DNA of 64,000 bases. Origin: Spirochaetales bacterium (GTDB lineage Bacteria > Spirochaetota > Spirochaetia > Sphaerochaetales > Sphaerochaetaceae). Position 1 is the stretch's first letter; every line of letters begins with the position of its first letter. This document shows, one piece after another, positions 7,383 through 15,329 of the stretch. Made by a program: the position numbers and the translations under genes. The notes below the pieces were generated by a model, which worked only from the letters and a program-made list of their open reading frames with translations, had not been told where the DNA came from and did no database searches. The stretch covers positions 1-64,000 of the forward strand of contig JAHDQJ010000022.1 of assembly GCA_018433865.1 (NCBI GenBank). The letters run 5' to 3'.

Positions 7383-8731
7383 GCGGCCTCCTGCATCGCA
7401 CGATATGCGCGTACGATCTCCCCTCCGAGGTAAAACGAACCGGTACAGAGGATCGCGTTCGCTTTTTCCGTCTGCTCCAGTGCCATGCGCAGAGCCTTCT
7501 GCGGATCCTTCTCGAGTATTATGACCGGAGGATCCACCATTTCCTTCGATTCCTCTTGCAAGAGAGTGTACAGGCTGTCGGGATCGCTTTTCTTGAATGT
7601 GCCGGGTTTCGATACGATGATGCGATCGAATACAGGCAACAGGAGGTGGGTCATGTGGACATGGTCCTTGTCCTCCAACGCACCATATATGACGGTATTT
7701 CCCTTTTTTCCGTACAGCTGCATGAATGAGCTCATCAGATGTCTCAGGCTCTCGACCGTGTGGGCTCCGTCGATGACGATCGGAGGATCGAGGCAGATGA
7801 ATTCCATCCGGCCGGGAAGACGTGCTTCCTGCAAAGCCAGCTCCGTCACCTGCGGCACATACAATCCGAGCCGCTTGAGGACCAAAAGTGCCAGTGAACT
7901 GTTCTCGGCCTGGACTTCACCGCGCATGGAGAGCAGCAGCCGGGTCTCGCTGCCGTCCTTCCAGGTGACGTGAACCTGCTCTCCCTCCGCGGTGGTCCGG
8001 TGGGCGAGGCTTTCCACTTCGATGGTGAGATCGGTGAGCACAGCGTGCTGGGACTGCGCCTCCTGGATGAAGACGCTGCGGGCCTCGTCACACTGCCTTG
8101 AGATGAACACGGGTATTCCCGGTTTGATGATCTTCGCTTTTTCCGAAGCTATGAGCGTGATCGTGTGTCCGAGGATGGCCGTATGCTCAAGTTCGATGGG
8201 CGTGATCACCGATGCGACGGGCATGATGGTGTTCGTTGCATCGAGCCGACCTCCGAGTCCGGTCTCGATCACGGCCCAATCGCATCCGGCGAGGGAGAAC
8301 AGGAGGAACGCGAACGCGGTGTACAGTTCGAACGCGGTAGGTTCGGCGGTTCCCCATTCGTCGGCGAAACTGAATCCTTCGAGCCTGGTCACCAGTTCGT
8401 TCGCTGCACCGACCAATTGATCCTCTGTAAACCACGTCCCGCTGAGCGTGAACCGCTCGCGGTAATCACACAGGTGTGGCGAGGTGTAGAGGCCGGTCTT
8501 GAACCCTGCCGCCTCCAGGCCCTTTGCGAGAAAACTGGCGGTCGATCCCTTTCCCTTCGAACCTGCGATGTGGATCGACTTGAACTCGTCTTGGGGGTTT
8601 CCGATGTGGTGCAACAATGCGCGCATGCGGTCGAGCCTGTACAGCCGTACCGTGTACCCGCTGTTTCTTCGTTCCAGGTTGGTGAAGCTCTCCATGTAGG
8701 AGCAGAAGTGGTCAAAATCGTTGAAGCGCAT
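7373..8731 (-). CDS. folC: Bifunctional folylpolyglutamate/dihydrofolate synthase
   Basis: 452-residue Mur-ligase-fold enzyme that adds glutamate to folates. Key motifs: HIAGSKGKGSTASFLAKG (ATP loop, near residue 48), YTSPHLCDYRERF (omega loop region), ETGLGGRLDATN and VIDGAHTVES. I choose ATG 8731 because homologues begin with a similar Phe/Asp-rich helix followed by YMESFTNLE. Longer frames to 8836 would cross the promoter. That promoter (TTGACC-17-TACAGT, 8738-8766) ends 6 bases before this ATG and no ribosome site is visible, so the mRNA may be leaderless. First gene of the folC-NFACT-unknown operon, divergent from the ligase gene at 8906. Confidence 0.9.
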   Translation of the reverse strand: MRFNDFDHFCSYMESFTNLERRNSGYTVRLYRLDRMRALLHHIGNPQDEFKSIHIAGSKGKGSTASFLAKGLEAAGFKTGLYTSPHLCDYRERFTLSGTWFTEDQLVGAANELVTRLEGFSFADEWGTAEPTAFELYTAFAFLLFSLAGCDWAVIETGLGGRLDATNTIMPVASVITPIELEHTAILGHTITLIASEKAKIIKPGIPVFISRQCDEARSVFIQEAQSQHAVLTDLTIEVESLAHRTTAEGEQVHVTWKDGSETRLLLSMRGEVQAENSSLALLVLKRLGLYVPQVTELALQEARLPGRMEFICLDPPIVIDGAHTVESLRHLMSSFMQLYGKKGNTVIYGALEDKDHVHMTHLLLPVFDRIIVSKPGTFKKSDPDSLYTLLQEESKEMVDPPVIILEKDPQKALRMALEQTEKANAILCTGSFYLGGEIVRAYRAMQEAACP

Positions 8732-8737
8732 GCGGGT

Positions 8738-8766
8738 ACTGTAGTACAGCCGATTTCTTTGGTCAA
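8738..8766 (-). promoter_or_regulatory. Promoter of folC operon
   Basis: Minus-strand TTGACC (8761-8766), 17-base spacer and TACAGT (8738-8743). The predicted transcription start coincides with the folC ATG at 8731. Confidence 0.6.
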
Positions 8767-8823
8767 TGATGCATTCTTTTCTGAACAGATTGACGTATAG
8801 CGACATTTTGTTAAATGCAGGTC

Positions 8824-8852
8824 TTGAGTTTCCCACGACAAGGATTTATGAT
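8824..8852 (+). promoter_or_regulatory. Promoter of the 8906 acyl-CoA ligase operon
   Basis: TTGAGT (8824-8829), 17 bases, TATGAT (8847-8852). It leaves a leader of about 45 bases ahead of the ribosome site AGGGAGGA. Confidence 0.6.
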
Positions 8853-8905
8853 GAAACTGTTATCCTGGCGGCAGGATCGGATCGTATCCGAAAGGGAGGA
8901 ACTGT

Positions 8906-10648
8906 ATGGCATCGGCAAAGAAGGGAAACCCCTGGGACTTTTTGAATGAATATAAAGGTTCGGTGTTCGCGGGCGAATGGCCTACGATTCCCGAGATGTT
9001 CGAGATCACGTGCAAGCGGCATGCCGAGCGGCGATGTTTCACCGCCTTCGCTCCGAAGGAGATCACCCTCACATACGGCGAGGCAAGGGAAAAGATTCTC
9101 CAGGTGGCCCAATACCTCGCCGAATCCGGCGTGGGACCCGACTCCAAGGTCGCCGTGACCGGAAAGAACAGTCCCGAGTGGGCGGTCGCCTATCTTGCGA
9201 TCCTGTACACCGGAGCTACCGTCGTTCCTCTGGACTACCAGCTCACGGACAAGGAAATCGACTTTCTCATGGGCTTTGCCGGGGTAAAGCACCTCTTCGT
9301 GGATGCCGAGCGGATCGATGACATCGATACGAAGGGCAACCTCACGCAGAAGATATCGCTCGAAGAGGGCCATGCCGACTATATCTTCGACAAGAAAGCG
9401 AAGGAGAAGCATGAGTTGGCAAAGGCGACGGAGAGCGATCTCGCCGCGATCCTCTTCACCAGCGGAACCACAGGGAATCCGAAGGGAGTCATGCTTACCC
9501 ACCAGAATCTCGTGGCCGATTGCTATCTTGCCCAGGACCTGCTCACCGTCTATGCCACGGATGTATTCTATGCATTGTTACCCATCCACCACTCCTATAC
9601 GATGCTTGCGGTCTTCATCGAAGCCATATCGCAGGGAGCTGAGATCGTATTCGGCAAGAAACTGATCGTCACGCAGATTCTCAAGGAACTGAAGAAAGGC
9701 AAGGTCACCATGTTCCTTGCCGTTCCCATGCTGTTCAACAAGATGCTCAAGGGCTTGATGAACGGTATCAAGGAGAAAGGCGCACTGGTCTACGGGCTGA
9801 TCCGATTCCTGATGGGCATCAGCGGCCTGATCAAGAAGGTATTCAAGGTCAATCCCGGACACAAGATGTTCAACGGCATTCTCGCCAAGCTCTCGATGGA
9901 CAACATCCGGATATGCATCAGCGGAGGCGGTCCTCTTCCGGCATCGACCTTCAAGCTGTTCAACCAGTTGGGAATCGATTTTGTCCAGGGGTACGGCCTC
10001 ACTGAAACCAGTCCCATCATCACACTCAATCCGATCGAAGCCTATATCGAGGCCTCGGTAGGAAAGATCCTTCCTCGCACCGAGATGAAGATATTGGATC
10101 CCGATGGCCGGGGAGTCGGAGAGATCGCGGTTCGCGGTCCGATGGTCATGCAAGGATACTACAAGAACCAGGAAGCGACCGATGAGGTTCTGGGCAAGGA
10201 CGGTTGGCTCAGGACCGGTGATGCGGGCTACATCGATGCGAACAACTATGTCTACCTGACAGGAAGGAAGAAATCGCTGATCGTCACCGAGGGAGGAAAG
10301 AACGTCTTCCCCGAAGAGATCGAAGACCTCTTCCAGCTCTATGATGAAATCGACCAGATTTGCATCATGGGGTATCTCTCAGACAAGAAGATGAAGACCG
10401 AAGCGATCCGTGCGATCATCCACCCGACCGACAAGTTCGTCGAGGAGATGACGAAGAAGCATCCTGAGGAGGCAGAGCGCGCAGGGAAGATCCTCACGCA
10501 CATGCAGGAAATCGTAGACAAGGTGAACAAGGAGCTGCTTCCTTACAAGCGGATCAACCGTCTGACCGTTGCCGACGAGCCGTTGGAGATGACCAGCACG
10601 AAAAAGATCAAGCGCCACGTAGTTGCCGAACTCTACAAGGATCGTTAG
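8906..10648 (+). CDS. Long-chain acyl-CoA ligase (AMP-binding)
   Basis: 580-residue ANL-superfamily adenylating enzyme, probably activating long-chain fatty acids to acyl-AMP then acyl-CoA. The AMP-binding P-loop-like motif ILFTSGTTGNPKGVML is near residue 183, the A5 motif GYGLTETSPI near 367, and the hinge/C-terminal motif YLTGRKKSLIVTEGGKN near 453. A second, related ligase is at 26418-28172. Start ATG 8906 follows AGGGAGGA with 5-base spacing. The gene is followed after 9 bases by yhbY and then the alcohol dehydrogenase, in one likely transcript ending at the terminator 12127-12153. Confidence 0.88.
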   Translation: MASAKKGNPWDFLNEYKGSVFAGEWPTIPEMFEITCKRHAERRCFTAFAPKEITLTYGEAREKILQVAQYLAESGVGPDSKVAVTGKNSPEWAVAYLAILYTGATVVPLDYQLTDKEIDFLMGFAGVKHLFVDAERIDDIDTKGNLTQKISLEEGHADYIFDKKAKEKHELAKATESDLAAILFTSGTTGNPKGVMLTHQNLVADCYLAQDLLTVYATDVFYALLPIHHSYTMLAVFIEAISQGAEIVFGKKLIVTQILKELKKGKVTMFLAVPMLFNKMLKGLMNGIKEKGALVYGLIRFLMGISGLIKKVFKVNPGHKMFNGILAKLSMDNIRICISGGGPLPASTFKLFNQLGIDFVQGYGLTETSPIITLNPIEAYIEASVGKILPRTEMKILDPDGRGVGEIAVRGPMVMQGYYKNQEATDEVLGKDGWLRTGDAGYIDANNYVYLTGRKKSLIVTEGGKNVFPEEIEDLFQLYDEIDQICIMGYLSDKKMKTEAIRAIIHPTDKFVEEMTKKHPEEAERAGKILTHMQEIVDKVNKELLPYKRINRLTVADEPLEMTSTKKIKRHVVAELYKDR

Positions 10649-10657
10649 AATCGAGGC

Positions 10658-10966
10658 ATGAACAGCGCAACGCGGAATTTTTTACGGAAACGGGCCCACG
10701 AGATGAAACCGATCGTCATGGTCGGCAAGCAGGGGGGCGATGACCGGGTGTCACGTGCACTCGATGAGGCCCTGACCTCGCATGAATTGCTGAAGGTCCG
10801 TTTCCAGGACTTCCAGGACGAGATCCGTCCCATAGCCGAATCGCTCGCCGAGGGCGTGGGTGCCGAGATCGTCTCCGTGGTCGGTCACGTGGTGATCATG
10901 TTCCGGCAGAACGAAAAGCCGGAGGATCGGCATATCCACATCCCGAAGCTTGTAAGCTCGAGGTGA
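10658..10966 (+). CDS. yhbY: YhbY family RNA-binding protein (CRM domain)
   Basis: 102-residue protein made of one CRM/YhbY domain. It shows the domain opening RNFLRKRAHEMKPIVMVGKQG and the closing GAEIVSVVGHVVIMFRQ; the family binds RNA and associates with 50S precursors. The acidic/basic tail EDRHIHIPK is typical of YhbY. It is in the middle of a three-gene run, 9 bases after the acyl-CoA ligase and 6 before the dehydrogenase. Confidence 0.88.
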   Translation: MNSATRNFLRKRAHEMKPIVMVGKQGGDDRVSRALDEALTSHELLKVRFQDFQDEIRPIAESLAEGVGAEIVSVVGHVVIMFRQNEKPEDRHIHIPKLVSSR

Positions 10967-10972
10967 CCTGCG

Positions 10973-12127
10973 GTGGACGGATCATTCGCCTTGTCTGCCT
11001 TGGGAAGCCTCACCTTCGGTGCGGGAACGCTCGACCGGCTCGGGGAACTCCTCGTTTCTCAGCACCACGGGAAGGTCGCGCTGGTTACCAGCAGGACCTT
11101 CTCGTCCTCCCGACGATGCGACGAGTTGCTCAGGGACTTGCACGCCCGTTCCATCCTCTGTTCCGTTCATCCGGTCTCCGGAGAGCCTTCGGTCACCTCG
11201 GTCGATAGCATTGCCCGGTCGGTCCATGGCGACGCCTCGGATGTCGTGGTCGGCATCGGGGGAGGGAGCGCCCTCGATACCGCGAAGGCGGTAGCGGCGA
11301 TGGCTCCGCTGTGGGCAGTCGGCCCAAGAAGCGATACGGTTTCCGTGAAACGCTATCTGGAGGGTGTGGGAGACCTGGCTCCGCCGCCGCACAGGCTCCC
11401 ATTGATTGCAATTCCCACGACCGCCGGAACCGGCAGCGAGGCCACGAAGAACGCGGTGATCGCTGAGATTGGCCCGGACGGTTTCAAGAAATCCCTGCGT
11501 CATGATGCCTATGTCCCCGATCATGTCATCATCGACCCGACACTCGCGATCGGATTGCCAAGGCAGATCAGCAGTGCAAGTGCGCTCGACGCATTGACGC
11601 AGCTGCTTGAGGCCTACACCTCGATCAACGCGAACCCCTATATCGATGCGTTGGCTCTTGATGCGATCGGGAGGGTCGGGAATGCATTGCGTGCATTTCT
11701 CGAGAAAGGCGAGGATTCCGTCCCGCTACGAAGCGAATTGGCCTATGGAGCCTACATCTCCGGCATCGCGCTTGCCAACGCGGGATTGGGATACGTGCAC
11801 GCCATCGCAGGTCCGCTCGGAGCTCTGCACCACGCACCGCACGGCGTGATCTGCGCCAACCTCATCGAACCTGTCAACAGGGCGATGATGGAGGTTGCCC
11901 GTGACACCGTGTTCCTGGAAAAGATGGAACGGGTGTCGAGATTGTGGGGAGAGGGTGTCGTGGACCGGCTCGGAAGACTCGTGCGTCTTGCTGGCCTGCC
12001 TCGCTTGGGCACCTTTGGATATACTGCCGCTGAACTTGCGGCAATAGGGGAGAAGGCAACCGGAAGGACCAGCCCCGTCACCTTGAAATCCGAAGATATC
12101 GTCCGTATTCTCCACGGATTGTACTGA
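10973..12127 (+). CDS. Iron-type alcohol dehydrogenase family protein
   Basis: 384-residue dehydroquinate-synthase-like/iron-containing ADH. Visible features are GGGSALDTAK (NAD(P) and substrate cleft, near residue 95), IPTTAGTGSEATKNAVI near 143, and the C-terminal GALHHAPHGV. Of the four metal ligands in the family (Asp-196, His-200, His-263, His-277 in FucO numbering), Asp (DALT), the VHAIAG His and the PHG His are kept, but the His-200 position is Gln (DALTQ). Metal binding may therefore be altered and the substrate is unknown. GTG 10973 follows GAGGTGACC. It is the last gene before a terminator. Confidence 0.85.
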   Translation: MDGSFALSALGSLTFGAGTLDRLGELLVSQHHGKVALVTSRTFSSSRRCDELLRDLHARSILCSVHPVSGEPSVTSVDSIARSVHGDASDVVVGIGGGSALDTAKAVAAMAPLWAVGPRSDTVSVKRYLEGVGDLAPPPHRLPLIAIPTTAGTGSEATKNAVIAEIGPDGFKKSLRHDAYVPDHVIIDPTLAIGLPRQISSASALDALTQLLEAYTSINANPYIDALALDAIGRVGNALRAFLEKGEDSVPLRSELAYGAYISGIALANAGLGYVHAIAGPLGALHHAPHGVICANLIEPVNRAMMEVARDTVFLEKMERVSRLWGEGVVDRLGRLVRLAGLPRLGTFGYTAAELAAIGEKATGRTSPVTLKSEDIVRILHGLY

Positions 12128-12153
12128 AAAGTATAGGAACATATACTTTTTTT
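12127..12153 (+). terminator. Terminator after the alcohol dehydrogenase gene
   Basis: AAAGTATA (12128-12135) pairs with TATACTTT (12142-12149) around GGAACA, followed by a T run to 12153. Confidence 0.65.
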
Positions 12154-12168
12154 CCCATCCTCGCATAC

Positions 12169-12174
12169 TATAAT
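12169..12174 (+). promoter_or_regulatory. Possible -10 box of the ROK regulator gene
   Basis: A perfect TATAAT, but no good -35 box lies 16-18 bases upstream, where the terminator T run sits. If real, the promoter may need an activator. Confidence 0.3.
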
Positions 12175-12223
12175 CAACCGAAAGGTGTGAGGGAGATGTA
12201 CTATCCCTTGCGAAGGATGGTGA

Positions 12224-13426
12224 GTGGAGATGGGCATCCACAACAATGCGTTCCAGAAGAATGCGAATACCGCGATGATCCTGGGCAACATACAGAAGGC
12301 GGGACAGACCAGCCGCGTGCGTATTGCCGAGGAGCTCGGATTGTATCGCTCGACGGTGACGCATATCATCGGTTCCCTGCTCGAGGAGGGAATCGTGTGC
12401 GAAGTGGGTGCCTATCCGGGACATGACGGCGGCAGGAGGCCGATCCTGCTCAGCTTGAACGGGGACTTCGGATGCGTCGTCGGCATAGACCTGCAACCCT
12501 CACACTTCATCGCCGTGGTGATGGACATCACCGGGCGTCTGTTGTTGGAACGATCCGGTGAGGTGTTCGAGCCCGACATGGGCAAGGCGATCATCGGAAT
12601 ATTGGAATCGCTAAGGACTTCGATCGTGCTCTTGTCACGTGCGGTGCTCGCCATCTGCGTGGGAATTCCCGGGATGGTCGATTCTGCTCGCAACATCGTC
12701 CGTTATACCGAGCTCTTTGATGGGGCGACCTTCGATCTCGACGCACAGGTAGGTTCCCGCATCGATCTCCCGCTTCTCACGGAGAACGATGCCAACTGTT
12801 GCGCCTGGTACCATCTTGCCCGGAACAAGACAGAACCGCGGGAGAACTTCATCTGTATCTTCGGCGATTATCATGATGAGAAAAAACAAACCTTGGATCG
12901 GGTCGGAGTAGGTGTGGGACTTGGCATTTCGTTGGATGGAAAGGTCTACCCGGGAAGCCATGATGCTGCGGGAGAGCTCCTTACCACCAGTTGGCGGCCG
13001 CATCACATATGCCAGAGCAACCTCGTGGACGCGGTATTGCAGGATTTTTCTCGCAATGGTGATGCATACAGGCTCTTTGTCCGCGATCTTTTCTCTTCAC
13101 TCGTGCCGGTCGTCAGTACCTTTGATCCTGCGCAGGTGTACGTACACGGTAATCCGTTCGACAATGATCTCCCCCTGCGGCAAGTCTTGCAGGAAGAGGT
13201 TCCGCAATTCCTTGATCTGCTGGCCAGACGCGGATGCGTGCTGAAGATTGATTGTGGTGATTCGGCGATCGTGGCGAAGGGAGCTGCGATGATGTATCTC
13301 CAGAAACTCTATTCCGTACCCGAGTTGCAAGAAACGGGGGCGAAGGACAGGGTCGTATGGGATGAGGTCCGTGCCGCAGCCCATGCATATCGGCAACGAC
13401 ACGGATTGGGATCCTTCTCGACCTGA
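12224..13426 (+). CDS. ROK family transcriptional regulator
   Basis: 400-residue repressor-type ROK protein (NagC/XylR group). The N-terminal winged helix-turn-helix spans about residues 12-75 (RVRIAEELGLYRSTVTHII, wing GRRPILL). The ROK fold follows (VVGIDLQPSHFIAVVMDITG, ICVGIPGMVD, TENDANCCAW), which in this family senses a sugar or phosphosugar. Cys-rich zinc motif of ROK kinases is not obvious, which fits a regulator. GTG 12224 or ATG 12230 are both possible starts; AAGGATGG is upstream. It is monocistronic, convergent with DUF364 only 3 bases away. Its target is unknown; the GH2 gene is a candidate in the neighbourhood. Confidence 0.85.
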   Translation: MEMGIHNNAFQKNANTAMILGNIQKAGQTSRVRIAEELGLYRSTVTHIIGSLLEEGIVCEVGAYPGHDGGRRPILLSLNGDFGCVVGIDLQPSHFIAVVMDITGRLLLERSGEVFEPDMGKAIIGILESLRTSIVLLSRAVLAICVGIPGMVDSARNIVRYTELFDGATFDLDAQVGSRIDLPLLTENDANCCAWYHLARNKTEPRENFICIFGDYHDEKKQTLDRVGVGVGLGISLDGKVYPGSHDAAGELLTTSWRPHHICQSNLVDAVLQDFSRNGDAYRLFVRDLFSSLVPVVSTFDPAQVYVHGNPFDNDLPLRQVLQEEVPQFLDLLARRGCVLKIDCGDSAIVAKGAAMMYLQKLYSVPELQETGAKDRVVWDEVRAAAHAYRQRHGLGSFST

Positions 13427-13429
13427 TGA

Positions 13430-14176
13430 TCACTTCACTTTCAAGAACACCTTTTTCGCTTGACGGTGGATATCCAAGGTCCCTCGCCCGTTTCGGACGG
13501 CCTTGAGCAAATCCTTCTTCACCATCACGGCCGATCCGGCCAGGTAGTTGATCGGCAAGTCCTCATACACCTCTTTCCTCATGATCGTGGAAGGACCCAT
13601 GAGAACTACCGGGATGATCCGTTTCGAGAAACGTGCAAGAACCTGTTCCAGTGTGTTGTTCACGACACAGGTAGCGGTGAGTACCAGGGCATCTGCCGAT
13701 GTTGTTGCCCAAGGATAGAATTTCTCAGGATCTCCGATTCCTTTGCCCAGATCGAGCGAACGGACTTCGAATCCTCTCTCCTCGAACATCTCGAAGATGG
13801 GGGTGAAGTGTCCGATCATCGCGATCTTCGCACCTTCGGGCAATTCCATCTCTTTGTGGAAATCGGCCGGACCTTCGGGCAAAACGTTGGCGAACGGCTG
13901 GTTGAGCGCATTCACCAGGGCGATTGCCATGACCCGCTTGAGATGATTCTCCTCCTTGATGTTCCGCAACATTTGGATCGCGGCTCTTCCTTCATAATCG
14001 GTTCCATCGGTATTGACTGCAAACGCATGCTTGGGATCGCACAGCGAGGCACAGATTCCGCAGCGTCCATCGACCAATGTGATCGCCGTGTACCCGAGAC
14101 CGAGGTGGACCTCATCGATTACGGAGCGATCGGCTTCATCCGCGAATACTTCATAGATCTTGCTATTCAGTTCCAT
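13430..14176 (-). CDS. DUF364-type putative heavy-metal chelation protein
   Basis: 248 residues. N-terminal DUF4213-like segment (DRSVIDEVHLGLGYTAITL) followed by the DUF364 Rossmann-like domain (AKIAMIGHFTPIFEMFEERG, ATTSADALVLTATCVVNNT, VVLMGPSTIM). Homologues are usually next to iron or molybdate transport genes and are proposed to handle metal or a metal-binding metabolite. Here it is the last gene of the ferric-type ABC operon, 67 bases after the ATPase gene. ATG 14176 has AGGGGGAA at good spacing. Cys residues at CGICASLC near 45-52 may be metal ligands; that is inference. Confidence 0.75.
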   Translation of the reverse strand: MELNSKIYEVFADEADRSVIDEVHLGLGYTAITLVDGRCGICASLCDPKHAFAVNTDGTDYEGRAAIQMLRNIKEENHLKRVMAIALVNALNQPFANVLPEGPADFHKEMELPEGAKIAMIGHFTPIFEMFEERGFEVRSLDLGKGIGDPEKFYPWATTSADALVLTATCVVNNTLEQVLARFSKRIIPVVLMGPSTIMRKEVYEDLPINYLAGSAVMVKKDLLKAVRNGRGTLDIHRQAKKVFLKVK

Positions 14177-14243
14177 GGCATTCCCCCTGGGATTACTGTA
14201 GCATCGTTTCACGAGGATTGCGATAAAAATGTATTGATTGGGA

Positions 14244-15314
14244 TCAGGTCAGGATCCGCCTGTGATCGTCGAACCCGACATCATCGAACACGGAGAAATC
14301 CTCGACCCTGAGGAATACCTCGTCTCCTTCCTGGTACTTGGCGTAGGTGGAAGGTTCTGCGATGACCCGCATCAGGATCCCTCCGATGTCGATCCGGCAG
14401 TCGTTGACATCCCCGAGATAGAATTGCGATGCAAGCTTTCCGCGAAGGTCGCTCTGCCTCGATGCGAAACGGACATTCTCAGGCCTGATGCCGATTACGA
14501 CATTACCCGTATGGGGACCGTGGTAATCGAGTTGCTGGCCCGTCCCGGTTATCGTGAGCAGGCCCTCTTCGATCGTTGCATCGAAAAAATTGATCTTCCC
14601 GACGAAATCGGCGACGAACTGATTCACCGGGTGTCGGTAGATTTCCGATGGGGTTCCCATCTGTTGGATGACCCCCCGATTTATCACGATGACACGATCG
14701 CTCATCGTCATCGCCTCGATCTGGTCATGGGTGACGAAGACGACCGTGATGCCCAGTTTCTTCTGGATCTCCTTGATCTCGAAGCGCATGCTGTCACGAA
14801 GTTTTGCATCCAGATTGCTCAGCGGCTCATCGAGCAGCAGCAGCTGCGGCTCTGCGACGAGTGCGCGTGCGAGGGCGACCCGCTGTTGCTGTCCTCCAGA
14901 GAGCTGGCTCGGGATCCGTTGGGCGTACTGGGAGAGGTGGACCGTATCAAGCACTTGTTCCACCTTCTGGCGTACTGTCTGCTTGTCCTGGCGCTTGATG
15001 CGCAGAGGGTAGGCCACGTTCTCAAAAACGGTCATGTGGGGCCAGACCGCATACGATTGGAACACCATCCCGATATCCCGTTTCTCAGGGGGGATGAACG
15101 TATCGGGGGCATTCACCGTCCGGTTTCCGATCCTGATGATCCCGGCCGTCGGTTTCTCGAATCCGGCTATCATGCGGAGCATCGTGGTCTTTCCGCAACC
15201 TGAAGGTCCGAGTAGGGTGACGAACTCTCTATCCTTGAACTCAGAGGAAAAATCGCTCAATACGACGGTCTCTCCGAAGGATTTGCTTACGTTCTCAATG
15301 ATGATTCCTGCCAT
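14244..15314 (-). CDS. ABC transporter ATP-binding protein, ferric/spermidine (FbpC/PotA) type
   Basis: 356-residue ATPase. Walker A is GPSGCGKTT near residue 36, the Q loop VFQSYAVWPH near 84, the signature LSGGQQQR near 137, Walker B LLLLDEP near 158, and the H-loop FVTHDQIEA near 192. A C-terminal TOBE domain runs from about 245 (GIRPENVRFA). It energises the two-domain permease encoded 15 bases upstream. TOBE and sequence place it in the CUT1/FbpC/PotA group; with a fused permease and DUF364 neighbour, ferric iron is the favoured substrate but not proven. Confidence 0.9.
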   Translation of the reverse strand: MAGIIIENVSKSFGETVVLSDFSSEFKDREFVTLLGPSGCGKTTMLRMIAGFEKPTAGIIRIGNRTVNAPDTFIPPEKRDIGMVFQSYAVWPHMTVFENVAYPLRIKRQDKQTVRQKVEQVLDTVHLSQYAQRIPSQLSGGQQQRVALARALVAEPQLLLLDEPLSNLDAKLRDSMRFEIKEIQKKLGITVVFVTHDQIEAMTMSDRVIVINRGVIQQMGTPSEIYRHPVNQFVADFVGKINFFDATIEEGLLTITGTGQQLDYHGPHTGNVVIGIRPENVRFASRQSDLRGKLASQFYLGDVNDCRIDIGGILMRVIAEPSTYAKYQEGDEVFLRVEDFSVFDDVGFDDHRRILT

Positions 15315-15329
15315 GGTTCGTTTCCTTTC

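Noticed and set aside
12169-12174. TATAAT as a full promoter for the ROK gene
   Set aside because: Kept only as a low-confidence -10 box since the -35 position falls in the upstream terminator.
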